Notes: generated from the sequence alone by a model not told the origin. Shown: positions 36,189 through 57,630, counted from the stretch's first letter. The stretch: DNA of 64,000 nucleotides from Nitratireductor aquimarinus (GCF_017255295.1 NZ_JAFKDE010000003.1:124001-188000), one strand, 5' to 3'. Program-made: numbers and translations.

Positions 36189-36893
36189 ATGGCGACGAAA
36201 CTTTCCAAGCGCGTTGCGAAGTCCCGTGAAGGTATTGATCGCGACAAGGAATACGCTCTCGATGAGGCCGTTGCGCTCCTGAAGGACCGTGCAACCGCGA
36301 AGTTCGACGAGACCATCGAAGTTGCGATGAATCTCGGCGTCGACCCGCGCCACGCTGACCAGATGGTCCGCGGTGTGGTCAACCTGCCGAACGGCACTGG
36401 CCGTACGGTTCGCGTTGCCGTCTTCGCAAAGGGCGACAAGGCTGAAGAAGCAAAGGCAGCTGGTGCAGACATCGTCGGCGCCGAAGAGCTGGTTGAGAGC
36501 GTCCAGAAGGGCGAGATCAACTTCGATCGCTGCATTGCAACCCCGGACATGATGCCGCTGGTCGGCCGTCTCGGTAAGGTGCTTGGCCCGCGTGGCCTGA
36601 TGCCGAACCCGAAGGTTGGCACCGTGACGCCGGACGTCACGGGTGCGGTCAAGGCTTCCAAGGGCGGCGCCGTTGAGTTCCGCGTCGAGAAGGCCGGTAT
36701 CGTGCATGCAGGCGTTGGCAAGGCTTCCTTCGACGCCAAGGCCATTGCCGAGAACGTGCGCGCCTTCACCGATGCGGTGATCAAGGCGAAGCCGGCCGGC
36801 GCAAAGGGCAACTATGTGAAGAAGGTGGCTCTCACCTCGACCATGGGCCCGGGCCTGCGCATCGACGTTGGCAGCCTGTCGGCCGAAGGCTGA
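36189..36893 (+). CDS. rplA: 50S ribosomal protein L1
   Basis: 234 residues, normal length. Signature [20 protein letters not shown] and C-terminal [16 protein letters not shown]1 forms the mobile stalk near the E site and in many bacteria represses its own operon by binding the mRNA. Three hairpins follow directly downstream. Confidence 0.98.
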   Translation: MATKLSKRVAKSREGIDRDKEYALDEAVALLKDRATAKFDETIEVAMNLGVDPRHADQMVRGVVNLPNGTGRTVRVAVFAKGDKAEEAKAAGADIVGAEELVESVQKGEINFDRCIATPDMMPLVGRLGKVLGPRGLMPNPKVGTVTPDVTGAVKASKGGAVEFRVEKAGIVHAGVGKASFDAKAIAENVRAFTDAVIKAKPAGAKGNYVKKVALTSTMGPGLRIDVGSLSAEG

Positions 36894-36901
36894 TGAATTC
36901 C

Positions 36902-36974
36902 GGGGAGGGCGCTCCGGCGCCTTCCCCAAGACTTTCCGGATCGCAAGATCTGGAAGCCGGAAGGAAACTTCCGG
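36902..36974 (+). ncRNA. Three tandem tetraloop hairpins after rplA
   Basis: Hairpin 1: GGGGAGGGCGC (36902-36912), loop TCCG, GCGCCTTCCCC (36917-36927). Hairpin 2: 36933-36942 pairs with 36947-36956 around GCAA. Hairpin 3: CCGGAAG (36957-36963), loop GAAA, CTTCCGG (36968-36974). Loops belong to UNCG and GNRA classes. Likely an mRNA processing or stability element. Confidence 0.6.
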
Positions 36975-37236
36975 AACATCCTGTCCGAGATTGCAGGCGG
37001 CTCGCCTTAATACTTTTAAAGGGCCTGCATGAGACGGGTGGGACCGGATAACGGAGCCTGGCTCCGGTTGATGGTTCGAACCGTGTTGGCCTTTTGTTTG
37101 ATCCGGGTTTCCCGGTCAGCGAAGGGGGACAGGATCCTCGAGCGTCGCTTGGGTGATCCGAGTTTGCGGATGCCCTGCGGCAAAAGGCAAACCGGCGGAT
37201 ATTTCCTTCGGGAAACTCCGTCAAATGGAGAAGGCA
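36975..37236 (+). promoter_or_regulatory. Probable L10 leader (autoregulatory 5' UTR of rplJ-rplL)
   Basis: Untranslated region between rplA and rplJ, the position of the conserved L10 leader bound by the L10-L12 complex in other bacteria. It contains several pairable segments (GGAGCC/GGCTCC near 37055, TTTCCTTCGGGAAA near 37200). Identity rests mainly on position; a covariance search would be needed to confirm it. Confidence 0.45.
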
Positions 37237-37755
37237 GTGGACAGAGCGGAAAAACGCGAATTCGTCGCGGACCTGAACGAGGTGTTCAACAACACCGGTT
37301 CGGTCGTCGTAGCCCACTATGCCGGTCTGACCGTCGCGCAGATGAACGATCTTCGTTCCAAGATGCGCGGTGCAGGCGGCACAGTTAAGGTTGCGAAAAA
37401 CCGTCTCGCCAAAATCGCCCTTCAGGGAACCCCGTCCGAGAGCATTCAGGCCCTTTTCGAAGGCCAGACCCTGATTGCTTATTCGGACGATCCGGTTGTC
37501 GCTCCTCGGGTCGCCAATGACTTCGCCAAGGCAAATGACAAGCTTGTCATTCTTGGCGGTGCCATGGGTGAGACCGCGCTCGATTCCGATGGTGTGAAGG
37601 CTCTTGCCTCGCTGCCGTCGCTGGACGAGCTGAGGGCGAAGCTGGTCGGCATGATTTCTACGCCGGCCACCCGGATCGCTCAGGTTGTCAACGCGCCCGC
37701 GGGTCAGCTCGCGCGCGTCTTTGGCGCCTATTCCAAGAAGGACGAGGCGGCGTGA
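37237..37755 (+). CDS. rplJ: 50S ribosomal protein L10
   Basis: 172 residues from GTG 37237 ([17 protein letters not shown]), which has GGAGAAGGC directly upstream and gives the N-terminus typical of rhizobial L10. An ATG four codons earlier (37225) lacks a ribosome binding site. Motifs: [18 protein letters not shown] and [15 protein letters not shown]. Anchors the L7/L12 stalk. Confidence 0.95.
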   Translation: MDRAEKREFVADLNEVFNNTGSVVVAHYAGLTVAQMNDLRSKMRGAGGTVKVAKNRLAKIALQGTPSESIQALFEGQTLIAYSDDPVVAPRVANDFAKANDKLVILGGAMGETALDSDGVKALASLPSLDELRAKLVGMISTPATRIAQVVNAPAGQLARVFGAYSKKDEAA

Positions 37756-37806
37756 TGCCGGTCCTCAAGACCAACAACACAGTTCGAACACAAAAGGAAA
37801 TGTACA

Positions 37807-38184
<378 letters not shown>

Positions 38185-38191
38185 TTCGGCG

Positions 38192-38228
38192 TCCGGTCCG
38201 CGCGGATTTCCGATCTGCGCGGACCGGA
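38192..38228 (+). other. Perfect hairpin in the rplL-rpoB gap
   Basis: Twelve-base arms TCCGGTCCGCGC (38192-38203) and GCGCGGACCGGA (38217-38228), 13-base loop, no U-tract. Same location as the attenuator and RNase III site between rplL and rpoB in E. coli; equivalent function here is inferred. Confidence 0.65.
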
Positions 38229-38365
38229 ACTTTGAAGACGGAACCGGAACCTCTTTCCTGTGGGCCGCAAGCGGCTTTCAGGAAACGGGTTTTTATCCGT
38301 TTGGATTGACCGCCGGGATGGCGGTTCACGTGGTGCATGCAAGCCAGGCAGGGCAAGGAGCGACG

Positions 38366-42505
<4,140 letters not shown>

Positions 42506-42513
42506 GCGTTACG

Positions 42514-42541
42514 GCGTGTCGCGGGATTGCCCGCGACACGC
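42514..42541 (+). other. Perfect hairpin in the rpoB-rpoC gap
   Basis: GCGTGTCGCGGG (42514-42525), loop ATTG, CCCGCGACACGC (42530-42541); twelve base pairs with no U-tract. Probably an mRNA processing or stability structure, as transcription must continue into rpoC. Confidence 0.65.
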
Positions 42542-42655
42542 ATTCGTCGTTCGCACGGCAGCATAGCGGCCGAGCATTTGAACCGGTGAGGCAGGCGGCG
42601 GCAGCCAACACCGAAGTTTGAAAAAGGGACGATGCGTCCCGAAAAGGAGATCGGC

Positions 42656-46855
<4,200 letters not shown>

Positions 46856-46883
46856 TCGGCAGACCTCTTCTCAGAGAATGCAG

Positions 46884-46914
46884 AAGCCGGGCCTTGTGCC
46901 CGGCTTTTCTTTTG
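46884..46914 (+). terminator. Terminator after rpoC
   Basis: AGCCGGGC (46885-46892), TTGT-type loop, GCCCGGCT (46898-46905), then TTTCTTTT. Ends the rplJL-rpoBC transcript. Confidence 0.92.
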
Positions 46915-46960
46915 GCAGTCCACCGCCATCGTCGCGTGTCTGTCACCCGGCTGCATCATG

Positions 46961-47085
46961 AGGTTCTCCGGATCGCCGTGCGTTCATCCGGACGCACAAA
47001 AGGCGATCCAAACCATCGATGGAGCGTCGGATAAGCCGAAAACCGGTTTCGGTTCGTCGGTCCGATGCTCTGGAGGCGCATTCGC
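46961..47085. repeat. Mosaic palindromic element, copy 2
   Basis: Outer arms GGATCGCC (46970-46977) and GGCGATCC (47002-47009) enclose GTGCGTTC, ATCC, GGACGCAC. A second palindromic part (GCGTCGG to CCGATGC, with CCGAAAACCGGTTTCGG inside) follows. Same architecture as copy 1 at 12601, but the outer arms have different bases that still pair. Confidence 0.72.
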
Positions 47086-47108
47086 GCCCGGTTCACGGAG
47101 AAGACCTC

Positions 47109-48200
47109 ATGTTCAGGAAATTAGTGCTCGCTGCCGCATTGTCCGTTTCGGCGCAGTCTCTGGCTCATGCCGAAGCCATGATGAAGCCCGCTTATCTCGG
47201 CGAAATCGTCCTTCCCAGCGGTCTCATGATCTCCGGTGTCGAGTTCGGCGGCATATCCGGCCTGGACTACGACGCGGATGCGGATCTGTTCTACGCGATT
47301 TCGGACGACCGGTCGGAGAAAGCGCCGGCGCGGTTCTACCGTCTGAAGCTTGTGATCGAGGAAGACGGCGTGAAGGGCGTCGACATTGTTTCGAGCCATG
47401 TGCTGCAGGGTGAGAATGGTGAGCCCTTCGCGGCCAAGACGATCGATCCCGAAGCGATCCGCTACGATGGTGCGCGCCAGAGCGTGTTCTGGTCGAGCGA
47501 ACGGGATGCCAAAGGCAATCCGACGCTCTTTGAGGCCAAACCGGACGGCGGGTTCAAGCGCAGTTTCGCGGTCCCCGGCGCTTATCTTCCCGATGAGGCC
47601 GGCGAGCGCGGCATTCGCAACAATCTGGCGTTCGAGGGGCTGACGCTTTCGGTCGATGGAGAGACGATCTGGGTTGCGACCGAGAATGCGCTCGTTCAGG
47701 ACGGACCGAAAGCGACGCTTGAGGCGGGAAGCCCTTCGCGTATCCTTGGTTTCAACGTCGAAAGCGGCGAGCCGGTTGCCGAATATGTCTACGAAACCGG
47801 AACGATCCACCAGAAGTCGGAAACCGAGCCTTACTATAACGACAATGGTCTGACGGAGATCCTCGAGATCGACGCCGGCACGTTTCTCGCGGTCGAGCGC
47901 TCCTTTGCGCTGGGGATCGGAAACGAGATCAATCTCTATCGGGTCGAGACTGCAGGTGCGACCGACATTCTCGGTGCTGACAGCATCGCAGACCGCGATG
48001 TCACGCCGGTCAGCAAGACGCATGTTCTGAAGATCGGGGAAGGGGACTTCGGTCTCGACGTGGACAACATCGAATCCCTGACCTGGGGTCCTGTCATCGC
48101 TGGGCGGAAGACGCTGGTTCTGGCTTCCGACAACAATTTCAACCCGAACGGCCAGTTCACCCAGTTCGTGGTGTTCGCCCTGGATGCGCCTTCTCAGTAA
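47109..48200 (+). CDS. Secreted esterase-like phytase-family protein
   Basis: 363 residues from ATG 47109, with CACGGAGAAGACCTC before it; the open frame upstream lies in the palindromic repeat. Signal peptide of about 21 residues (LSVSAQSLAHA-E). Beta-propeller-like patterns: FGGISGLDYDADADLFYAIS, IDPEAIRYDGARQSVFWSSE, NLAFEGLTLSVDGETIWVAT, and C-terminal NIESLTWGP and LVLASDNNFN. Members are annotated as esterase-like activity of phytase; the true substrate is unproved. Monocistronic. Confidence 0.85.
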   Translation: MFRKLVLAAALSVSAQSLAHAEAMMKPAYLGEIVLPSGLMISGVEFGGISGLDYDADADLFYAISDDRSEKAPARFYRLKLVIEEDGVKGVDIVSSHVLQGENGEPFAAKTIDPEAIRYDGARQSVFWSSERDAKGNPTLFEAKPDGGFKRSFAVPGAYLPDEAGERGIRNNLAFEGLTLSVDGETIWVATENALVQDGPKATLEAGSPSRILGFNVESGEPVAEYVYETGTIHQKSETEPYYNDNGLTEILEIDAGTFLAVERSFALGIGNEINLYRVETAGATDILGADSIADRDVTPVSKTHVLKIGEGDFGLDVDNIESLTWGPVIAGRKTLVLASDNNFNPNGQFTQFVVFALDAPSQ

Positions 48201-48230
48201 AGCGGGACGACTGAGGCGCGCTCATAAAGA

Positions 48231-48258
48231 AAAAGCCCGGCGCGATGGCCGGGCTTCC
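48231..48258. terminator. Terminator between the phytase-like gene and the convergent small gene
   Basis: AAGCCCGGC (48233-48241), GCGATG, GCCGGGCTT (48248-48256). The plus-side lead AAAGAAAAA gives TTTTTCTTT on the minus strand, so it suits the minus-strand gene best. Confidence 0.85.
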
Positions 48259-48279
48259 TGTCTCTGATCCGTGAAGGGG

Positions 48280-48561
48280 TCAGACCGGTTCGTCGAAGGT
48301 GACGATTGCGATCTCGCCTTCAAGCGCTCCCTGCCAGGCCGACAGGTGTGGCTCTTCGTCGGGCTCGCCCTGCATGTCGCCGATCTGGTCCAGCTCGGCT
48401 TCCGCGTAGCCTTCGCGCGCGAGGGCTTCCAGCGCCAGCCGCACCGCCGTGTCGTCGTCCGGGGCCTGCAGCATGATGTGCACGCCCTCGCTCTCATCAC
48501 CCTTTTCGCGCCAGACCCGGCCGGTGATGATGGTGACGGGGCGATGTTCAGATTCGCTCAT
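48280..48561 (-). CDS. Small conserved-type hypothetical protein
   Basis: 93 residues, acidic, cytoplasmic. Pattern VTIITGRVWREKGDESEG, then VHIMLQAPDDDTAVRLALEALAREGYAEAELDQIGDM, resembling a ferredoxin-like alpha/beta unit. I do not recognise a named function. ATG 48561 has AGGAATCACC upstream on the minus strand. Stands alone between terminators and the str operon leader. Confidence 0.7.
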   Translation of the reverse strand: MSESEHRPVTIITGRVWREKGDESEGVHIMLQAPDDDTAVRLALEALAREGYAEAELDQIGDMQGEPDEEPHLSAWQGALEGEIAIVTFDEPV

Positions 48562-49030
48562 GGTGATTCCTGATTCTTGCCAACCGGCAATCGCTTACTA
48601 TATGAAGTCTGCTTCTCGCATGCGGGATTGGAGAATGACAGAGATGGAGCGCCGTTTTGGTTCGAAATGGCGCTGTTTCGGGAAATAATCTGTCGTTTTA
48701 ACCCTGTCTGGCTCGGCGATGGCCTGCGGTACAAGATAATCCTGGCGGCGGGGTTGACGGTTAACCCTCATGCGAGTAATTACCGCTTCGTCCGAGCCGA
48801 TGTGAGGCTTTTTCTTTCGGGGCGACGCGCCCCGGATCAGGTCTCAAACAGGGTTCGTTTTTGCGAGCGACAGAATTTGCGGCGCATGAAGCGGAAACGC
48901 TTCCTCTGCTTTTTGTCCGGGCAAGACCGTTAAAAGCGGTTTGCAGCCTGGATTTGTGCGTAGAGCAAATTTTTGTTCTGGATGCGGCCCTCGGGCTTGA
49001 GACACGGAATTTGTAACAAGGGAAGGTTTG
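48562..49030. other. Intergenic region upstream of rpsL
   Basis: 470 bases between divergent genes with no supported coding sequence; a 118-codon frame on the plus strand (48577-48933) has no start signal or family match. Contains the candidate promoter above and a long rpsL leader with a good ribosome binding site (GGGAAGG at 49020-49026). Confidence 0.5.
48754..48782 (+). promoter_or_regulatory. Candidate promoter of the str operon (rpsL-rpsG-fusA-tuf)
   Basis: TTGACG (48754-48759), 17-base spacer, TAATTA (48777-48782). The -35 is good, the -10 weak by E. coli standards but acceptable for alphaproteobacteria. It would leave a leader of about 240 bases before rpsL. Confidence 0.5.
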
Positions 49031-49402
49031 ATGCCTACCGTTAACCAGTTGATCCGCAAGCCGCGCATTGCGCCGGTTAAGCGCAATAAGGTTCCGGCCA
49101 TGCAGGCCAACCCGCAGAAGCGGGGTGTTTGCACGCGTGTTTACACGACGACGCCGAAGAAGCCGAACTCGGCCATGCGTAAGGTGGCTAAGATCCGCCT
49201 CGCCAATGGCTTCGAGGTCATCGGCTATATCCCGGGTGAGGGGCATAACCTTCAGGAGCACTCCGTGGTGATGATCCGCGGCGGTCGCGTGAAGGACCTT
49301 CCGGGTGTTCGCTACCACATCATCCGTGGTGTGCTTGACACCCAGGGTGTGAAGAACCGCAAGCAGCGTCGTTCGAAGTACGGCGCAAAGCGTCCGAAGT
49401 AG
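49031..49402 (+). CDS. rpsL: 30S ribosomal protein S12
   Basis: 123 residues from ATG 49031. Decoding-centre protein. [19 protein letters not shown] and [14 protein letters not shown] carry the lysines at the two positions where changes give streptomycin resistance, so the sequence is of the sensitive type. Confidence 0.98.
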   Translation: MPTVNQLIRKPRIAPVKRNKVPAMQANPQKRGVCTRVYTTTPKKPNSAMRKVAKIRLANGFEVIGYIPGEGHNLQEHSVVMIRGGRVKDLPGVRYHIIRGVLDTQGVKNRKQRRSKYGAKRPK

Positions 49403-49449
49403 GATATCCGGCTTCGGCGCTTTGATTTTGAGCCGGGCCTCGAAGGTAA

Positions 49450-49932
<483 letters not shown>

Positions 49933-49958
49933 CCGTAGGATCGAAAAGGTACACGACG

Positions 49959-52049
<2,091 letters not shown>

Positions 52050-52124
52050 TTCGCTCAACGCACGTCGTTACGGATTATCGAAAGTTGAAAGAGCCCGAAC
52101 GGGCACAAGGAATGGAGAGCTCAC

Positions 52125-53300
52125 ATGGCCAAAGGTAAATTTGAGCGTACGAAGCCGCATGCGAACATCGGCACGATTGGTCACGTTGACCACGGCAAGA
52201 CGTCTTTGACGGCGGCGATCACGAAGTATTTCGGTGAGTTCCGCGCGTATGACCAGATTGACGGCGCGCCGGAAGAGAAGGCCCGCGGCATCACCATTTC
52301 GACCGCGCACGTTGAGTACGAGACGGAGAACCGTCACTACGCTCACGTCGATTGCCCCGGCCACGCCGACTACGTGAAGAACATGATCACGGGCGCTGCA
52401 CAGATGGACGGCGCGATCCTGGTGGTTTCGGCCGCTGACGGCCCGATGCCGCAGACCCGCGAGCACATCCTGCTTGCGCGTCAGGTTGGCGTTCCGGCCA
52501 TCGTCGTGTTCCTCAACAAGGTCGACCAGGTCGACGACGAAGAGCTTCTCGAGCTGGTTGAGCTCGAGGTTCGCGAGCTTCTGTCGTCCTACGACTTCCC
52601 GGGCGACGACATTCCGATCGTCAAGGGCTCGGCTCTTGCTGCTCTCGAAGACTCCAACAAGGAGATCGGCGAGGACGCAATCCGCAAGCTGATGGAAGAA
52701 GTCGACGCTTACATCCCGACGCCCGAGCGTCCGGTTGACCAGCCGTTCCTGATGCCGATCGAAGACGTGTTCTCGATCTCTGGCCGCGGTACGGTTGTGA
52801 CGGGTCGCGTCGAGCGCGGCATCATCAAGGTCGGCGAGGAAGTCGAGATCGTTGGCATCCGTCCGACGACGAAGACGACCTGCACGGGCGTTGAAATGTT
52901 CCGTAAGCTGCTCGACCAGGGTGAAGCAGGCGACAACATCGGCGCGCTGATCCGTGGTGTTGACCGTGAAGGCGTTGAGCGCGGCCAGGTGCTGTGCAAG
53001 CCCGGTTCGGTGAAGCCGCACACGAAGTTCAAGGCAGAAGCCTACATCCTGACGAAGGAAGAGGGTGGCCGTCACACGCCGTTCTTCACCAACTACCGTC
53101 CGCAGTTCTACTTCCGTACGACGGACGTGACGGGTGTTGTGCATCTTCCGGAAGGCACCGAGATGGTCATGCCTGGCGACAACGTTGCCGTTGACGTCGA
53201 GCTGATCGTTCCGATCGCGATGGAAGAGAAGCTGCGCTTCGCTATCCGCGAAGGCGGCCGCACCGTCGGCGCCGGCATCGTCGCAGCCATCATTGAGTAG
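52125..53300 (+). CDS. tuf: Elongation factor Tu, second copy
   Basis: 391 residues, identical to the product of 33029-34204. Silent differences seen at 52781, 52784, 52787 and 52904 relative to copy 1. Identity starts at the ATG and stops at the stop codon; flanks are unrelated, which points to gene conversion limited to the coding region. This copy is in the str operon and leads into the S10 cluster. Confidence 0.98.
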   Translation: MAKGKFERTKPHANIGTIGHVDHGKTSLTAAITKYFGEFRAYDQIDGAPEEKARGITISTAHVEYETENRHYAHVDCPGHADYVKNMITGAAQMDGAILVVSAADGPMPQTREHILLARQVGVPAIVVFLNKVDQVDDEELLELVELEVRELLSSYDFPGDDIPIVKGSALAALEDSNKEIGEDAIRKLMEEVDAYIPTPERPVDQPFLMPIEDVFSISGRGTVVTGRVERGIIKVGEEVEIVGIRPTTKTTCTGVEMFRKLLDQGEAGDNIGALIRGVDREGVERGQVLCKPGSVKPHTKFKAEAYILTKEEGGRHTPFFTNYRPQFYFRTTDVTGVVHLPEGTEMVMPGDNVAVDVELIVPIAMEEKLRFAIREGGRTVGAGIVAAIIE

Positions 53301-53317
53301 AACGGGAAACTTCCGGC

Positions 53318-53339
53318 GCGGCGCGGACCTCCGCGCCGC
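53318..53339 (+). other. Perfect hairpin between tuf copy 2 and rpsJ
   Basis: GCGGCGCGGA (53318-53327), CC, TCCGCGCCGC (53330-53339). Ten-base arms, no U-tract. Lies 21 bases before rpsJ. Confidence 0.6.
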
Positions 53340-53360
53340 AGCGGAACAAGGATTTGACAC

Positions 53361-53669
53361 ATGAACGGACAGAATATCCGTATCCGCCTCAAGGCGTTTG
53401 ATCATCGCGTTCTTGATGCCTCGACGCGGGAAATCGTGTCTACGGCTAAACGCACGGGCGCCAATGTGCGCGGCCCTGTGCCGCTGCCCACGCGCATCGA
53501 GAAGTTTACTGTTAACCGGTCTCCTCACATCGACAAGAAGAGCCGCGAACAGTTTGAGATGCGCACCCACAAGCGGCTGCTCGACATCGTCGATCCGACG
53601 CCGCAGACCGTCGATGCTCTGATGAAGCTCGACCTGGCTGCCGGCGTGGACGTCGAGATCAAGCTCTAG
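53361..53669 (+). CDS. rpsJ: 30S ribosomal protein S10
   Basis: 102 residues. [21 protein letters not shown] and [20 protein letters not shown] are typical. First gene of the S10 cluster; ribosomal head protein that also pairs with NusB in antitermination. Confidence 0.98.
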   Translation: MNGQNIRIRLKAFDHRVLDASTREIVSTAKRTGANVRGPVPLPTRIEKFTVNRSPHIDKKSREQFEMRTHKRLLDIVDPTPQTVDALMKLDLAAGVDVEIKL

Positions 53670-53754
53670 GGCGCAAGACAAAAAGTCTGGAACCTGCGCC
53701 ACCGTCCGCAACTGCGGGAGAGGTGGCTGGGAACCCCGAAAGGAAATCGAACCG

Positions 53755-54468
53755 ATGCGTTCAGGTGTTATCGCACAAAAGATCGGTATGACACGCGTCT
53801 ACAACGAAGCGGGCGAACATGTGCCCGTGACGGTTCTGCGCATGGAGAACTGTCAGGTCGTTGCGCAGCGTACCGAGGAGAAGAACGGCTACACGGCGGT
53901 GCAGCTTGGCGTTGGACTGGCCAAGGTGAAAAACACGTCGAAGGCGCTTCGCGGTCATTTTGCGACCGCTTCCGTCGAGCCGAAGGCCAAAGTGGCCGAG
54001 TTCCGTGTGTCGCCCGACAATCTTCTTGATGTCGGCGCGGAGATCACGGTCGAGCATTTCGTCGCCGGCCAGAAGGTCGACGTGACGGGTACTTCGATCG
54101 GTAAGGGCTTCCAGGGTGTCATGAAGCGCCACAATTTTGGCGGCGGTCGTGCAACCCATGGTAACTCGGTCTCGCACCGTTCGCATGGTTCTACCGGTCA
54201 GCGTCAGGATCCTGGTAAGGTCTTCAAGGGTAAGAAGATGGCCGGCCACATGGGCGACCATCGCGTCACCACCCAGAACCTGGAAGTGGTCTCCACCGAC
54301 ACTGAGCGTGGCCTCATTCTGGTCCGCGGTGCCGTACCGGGCTCCAAGGGCGCCTGGATCATGGTCCGCGACGCCGTCAAGGCTCCGCTGCCCGACAACG
54401 TGCCGATGCCGGCTGCAATTCGCGCTGCCAAGGCTGAAGAAGCTGCCGCCAGCGAGGGGGCTGAATAA
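53755..54468 (+). CDS. rplC: 50S ribosomal protein L3
   Basis: 237 residues, slightly longer than E. coli L3 because of a C-terminal Ala/Glu tail ([15 protein letters not shown]). Core motif [20 protein letters not shown] contains the glutamine methylated by PrmB in other bacteria. Stop overlaps the rplD start as TAATG. Confidence 0.98.
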   Translation: MRSGVIAQKIGMTRVYNEAGEHVPVTVLRMENCQVVAQRTEEKNGYTAVQLGVGLAKVKNTSKALRGHFATASVEPKAKVAEFRVSPDNLLDVGAEITVEHFVAGQKVDVTGTSIGKGFQGVMKRHNFGGGRATHGNSVSHRSHGSTGQRQDPGKVFKGKKMAGHMGDHRVTTQNLEVVSTDTERGLILVRGAVPGSKGAWIMVRDAVKAPLPDNVPMPAAIRAAKAEEAAASEGAE

Positions 54469-55088
54469 TGGACATTAAAGTTACGACCCTTGCAGGCAAG
54501 GACGCTGGTAAGCTGAAGATCTCTGACGAGATCTTCGGTCTCGAGCCCCGCGAAGACATCCTGCACCGCGTCGTGCGCTGGCAGCTTGCAAAGAAGCAGC
54601 AGGGCACGCACCAGACCAAGGGGCGCTCGGAAATCGCGCGCACCGGTGCAAAGATGTACCGTCAGAAGGGTACGGGCCGCGCCCGTCACTCGTCTGCCCG
54701 TGTTCCGCAGTTCCGCGGCGGTGGTCGCGCTCATGGCCCGGTCGTTCGCGATCACAGCCATGACCTTCCCAAGAAGGTCCGCGCACTCGGCCTGAAGCTT
54801 GCCCTGTCGGCGAAGGCAAAGGGTTCCAGCCTCATCGTCATCGACGATCTGGCGCTCGAGGACGGCAAGACGAAGACGCTCGTTGAGAACTTCGCAAAGC
54901 TCGGCCTGAACAACGCCCTGCTTATCGGCGGCCCGGAAGTCGATGCCGGCTTCAAGCGTGCGGCTCAAAACATCGCCAACATCGACGTTCTGCCAGTGCA
55001 GGGCATCAATGTTTACGACATTCTGCGCCGCGGCACGCTGGTCCTTTCCAAGGCCGCCGTCGAGGCCCTTGAGGAGCGTTTCAAATGA
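54468..55088 (+). CDS. rplD: 50S ribosomal protein L4
   Basis: 206 residues. Extended loop [20 protein letters not shown] lines the exit tunnel. In E. coli L4 represses the S10 operon; here no S10 leader of that kind is evident. Stop overlaps rplW start (ATGA). Confidence 0.97.
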   Translation: MDIKVTTLAGKDAGKLKISDEIFGLEPREDILHRVVRWQLAKKQQGTHQTKGRSEIARTGAKMYRQKGTGRARHSSARVPQFRGGGRAHGPVVRDHSHDLPKKVRALGLKLALSAKAKGSSLIVIDDLALEDGKTKTLVENFAKLGLNNALLIGGPEVDAGFKRAAQNIANIDVLPVQGINVYDILRRGTLVLSKAAVEALEERFK

Positions 55089-55378
55089 CGGAGCTTCGCC
55101 ACTATGACGTGATCGTCAGCCCGGCGATCACCGAGAAATCGACCATGGCGTCGGAAAACAACCAGGTGGTCTTCAATGTGGACCGCTATGCGACGAAGCC
55201 TGAGATCAAGGCTGCAGTCGAGGCGCTCTTCGGCGTCAAGGTTACCGGTGTCAACACGCTTGTTCGCAAGGGCAAGGTGAAGCGTTTTCGCGGAACGATT
55301 GGCCGCCAGAGCGACGTGAAGAAAGCGATCGTCACGCTGGCCGAAGGTCATTCCATCGACATCGCGACTGGCCTCTAA
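55085..55378 (+). CDS. rplW: 50S ribosomal protein L23
   Basis: 97 residues. [19 protein letters not shown] is the family signature. Sits at the tunnel exit, where SRP and trigger factor dock. Confidence 0.97.
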   Translation: MTELRHYDVIVSPAITEKSTMASENNQVVFNVDRYATKPEIKAAVEALFGVKVTGVNTLVRKGKVKRFRGTIGRQSDVKKAIVTLAEGHSIDIATGL

Positions 55379-55399
55379 TCGGGCGGCGAGGAAGAGACA

Positions 55400-56236
55400 A
55401 TGGCACTGAAGAAGTATAAACCGGTAACCCCAGGCCAGCGCCAGCTGGTCATCGTTGACCGCTCGGGCCTTCACAAGGGCAAGCCTGTCAAGGGCCTGAC
55501 CGAAGGTCTGACGGGCAAGGGCGGCCGCAACAACACGGGTCGCATCACCGCTCGCTTTCAGGGTGGTGGTCACAAGCGCACCTACCGTCTGATCGACTTC
55601 AAGCGTCGCAAGCTTGACGTACCGGCCACGGTCGAGCGCATCGAGTACGACCCGAACCGCACCGCGTTCATCGCGCTGGTTCGTTACGAGGACGGCGAGC
55701 TGTCCTACATCCTGGCGCCGCAGCGTCTTGCAGCGGGCGATACCGTTATCGCCAGCAACAAGGCCGTCGACGTGAAGCCGGGCAATGCGATGCCGCTTGC
55801 TGCGATGCCGATCGGTACGATCGTGCACAACGTCGAGATGAAGCCCGAGAAGGGCGGTCAGATCGCACGTTCGGCTGGCGCATATGTTCAGCTCGTCGGT
55901 CGCGATCAGGGCATGGCAATCCTTCGCCTCAACTCTGGCGAACAGCGCCTTGTTTCGGGTCTTTGCTTCGCCACCGTTGGTGCAGTATCCAACCCGGATC
56001 ACAGCAACATCAGCCTTGGTAAGGCTGGCCGCAAGCGTTGGATGGGCAAGCGCCCGCACAACCGCGGTGTTGTCATGAACCCGGTCGACCACCCGCACGG
56101 TGGTGGTGAAGGCCGCACCTCCGGTGGTCGTCATCCGGTGTCGCCCTGGGGTAAACCCACCAAGGGCATGAAGACCCGGTCGAACAAGTCGACCGACAAA
56201 TTCATCATGCGCTCGCGCCATCAGCGCAAGAGCTAA
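55400..56236 (+). CDS. rplB: 50S ribosomal protein L2
   Basis: 278 residues. [20 protein letters not shown] and the C-terminal [20 protein letters not shown] with the conserved histidine near the peptidyl transferase centre. Confidence 0.98.
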   Translation: MALKKYKPVTPGQRQLVIVDRSGLHKGKPVKGLTEGLTGKGGRNNTGRITARFQGGGHKRTYRLIDFKRRKLDVPATVERIEYDPNRTAFIALVRYEDGELSYILAPQRLAAGDTVIASNKAVDVKPGNAMPLAAMPIGTIVHNVEMKPEKGGQIARSAGAYVQLVGRDQGMAILRLNSGEQRLVSGLCFATVGAVSNPDHSNISLGKAGRKRWMGKRPHNRGVVMNPVDHPHGGGEGRTSGGRHPVSPWGKPTKGMKTRSNKSTDKFIMRSRHQRKS

Positions 56237-56252
56237 GGAAAGGTAGCGGCAA

Positions 56253-56531
56253 GTGTCCCGTTCAGTCTGGAAAGGCCCCTTCGTCGACGGCTATCTCCTG
56301 AAGAAGGCCGAGAAGGTGCGCGATAGCGGCCGTAACGAGGTTATCAAGATGTGGAGCCGTCGCTCCACTATCCTGCCCCAGTTTGTTGGGCTGACCTTCG
56401 GTGTTTACAACGGCCAGAAGCACATCCCCGTTTCCGTCTCCGAGGAGATGGTCGGTCACAAGTTTGGTGAATTTGCTCCGACCCGCACCTATTACGGCCA
56501 TGGGGCGGACAAGAAGGCAAAGAGGAAATAA
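56253..56531 (+). CDS. rpsS: 30S ribosomal protein S19
   Basis: 92 residues from GTG 56253, preceded by [31 protein letters not shown] and [19 protein letters not shown] are conserved. GTG start is the only in-frame candidate giving the normal N-terminus. Confidence 0.97.
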   Translation: MSRSVWKGPFVDGYLLKKAEKVRDSGRNEVIKMWSRRSTILPQFVGLTFGVYNGQKHIPVSVSEEMVGHKFGEFAPTRTYYGHGADKKAKRK

Positions 56532-56533
56532 CA

Positions 56534-56923
56534 ATGGGCAAGGCCAAAGCGCCGCGCAGGCTTGCTGACAATGAGGCCCGTGCCGTATTGCGCACGATCC
56601 GCGTCAGCCCGCAGAAGCTGAACCTCGTTGCTGCGTTGATCCGCGGCAAGAAGGTGGGCACTGCTCTCGCTGATCTGGAGTTCTCGCGCAAGCGGATCGC
56701 CGGTACCGTCAAGAAGACGCTGGAATCGGCGATCGCAAACGCGGAAAACAATCACGACCTGGACGTGGATGCGCTGGTCGTGGCCGAAGCCCATGTCGGC
56801 AAGTCGATCGTCATGAAGCGGTTCCATGCACGTGGCCGTGGCCGCGCCAGCCGCATCGAGAAGCCCTTCTCGCACCTGACCATCGTCGTGCGCGAAGTGG
56901 AAGAGAAAGTGGAGGCCGCCTGA
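56534..56923 (+). CDS. rplV: 50S ribosomal protein L22
   Basis: 129 residues, two bases after rpsS. VRVSPQK-type [19 protein letters not shown] and [20 protein letters not shown] form the tunnel-lining hairpin. Stop and rpsC start overlap by one base. Confidence 0.97.
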   Translation: MGKAKAPRRLADNEARAVLRTIRVSPQKLNLVAALIRGKKVGTALADLEFSRKRIAGTVKKTLESAIANAENNHDLDVDALVVAEAHVGKSIVMKRFHARGRGRASRIEKPFSHLTIVVREVEEKVEAA

Positions 56924-57630
56924 TGGGTCACAAAATCAATCCGATCGGGTTCCGTCTCGGTATCAACCGCACGTGGGATTCCCGCTGGTACGCCAATGAT
57001 GGCGAGTATGGCGATCTGCTGCACGAGGATTTCAAGATCCGCGACTATATCGAGAAGGAGCTGAAGCAGGCTGCCATCTCCAAGGTCGTGATCGAGCGTC
57101 CGCACAAGAAGTGCCGCGTCACCATCCACTCGGCTCGTCCTGGTCTGATCATCGGCAAGAAGGGCGCCGACATTGAGAAGCTGCGCCGCAAAGTCTCGCA
57201 GATGACCAATGCGGAAACGCACCTCAACATCGTCGAAGTCCGCAAGCCGGAGATCGACGCTGCGCTGATCGCTCAGTCGATTGCACAGCAGCTTGAGCGT
57301 CGTGTTGCTTTCCGTCGCGCCATGAAGCGTGCCGTTCAGTCGGCGATGCGTCTCGGCGCAGAGGGCATCCGAATCAACTGCGCGGGTCGTCTTGGCGGTG
57401 CGGAAATCGCCCGTATGGAATGGTACCGTGAGGGTCGCGTTCCGCTGCACACGCTGCGCGCTGATATCGATTACGGCACGGCCGAGGCAAAGACCGCTTA
57501 CGGCATCTGTGGCGTAAAGGTTTGGGTGTTCAAGGGCGAGATCCTCGAGCACGATCCGATGGCTTCCGAGCGCCGCGCCACCGAGGGCGACCAGGGCGGC
57601 AGCAGCAACCGGCGTCGCGAGAACGCTTAG
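56923..57630 (+). CDS. rpsC: 30S ribosomal protein S3
   Basis: 235 residues. KH domain with [20 protein letters not shown] and C-terminal [20 protein letters not shown]. Part of the mRNA entry channel. Confidence 0.98.
   Translation: MGHKINPIGFRLGINRTWDSRWYANDGEYGDLLHEDFKIRDYIEKELKQAAISKVVIERPHKKCRVTIHSARPGLIIGKKGADIEKLRRKVSQMTNAETHLNIVEVRKPEIDAALIAQSIAQQLERRVAFRRAMKRAVQSAMRLGAEGIRINCAGRLGGAEIARMEWYREGRVPLHTLRADIDYGTAEAKTAYGICGVKVWVFKGEILEHDPMASERRATEGDQGGSSNRRRENA

Noticed and set aside
37153-37236. Upstream extension of rplJ to 37153 or ATG 37225
   Set aside because: No ribosome binding site precedes those starts; GTG 37237 has GGAGAAGG and gives the expected L10 N-terminus, leaving the region as untranslated leader.
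48577-48933. 118-codon frame in the rpsL leader
   Set aside because: It crosses the candidate promoter, has no ribosome binding site and no family signal.
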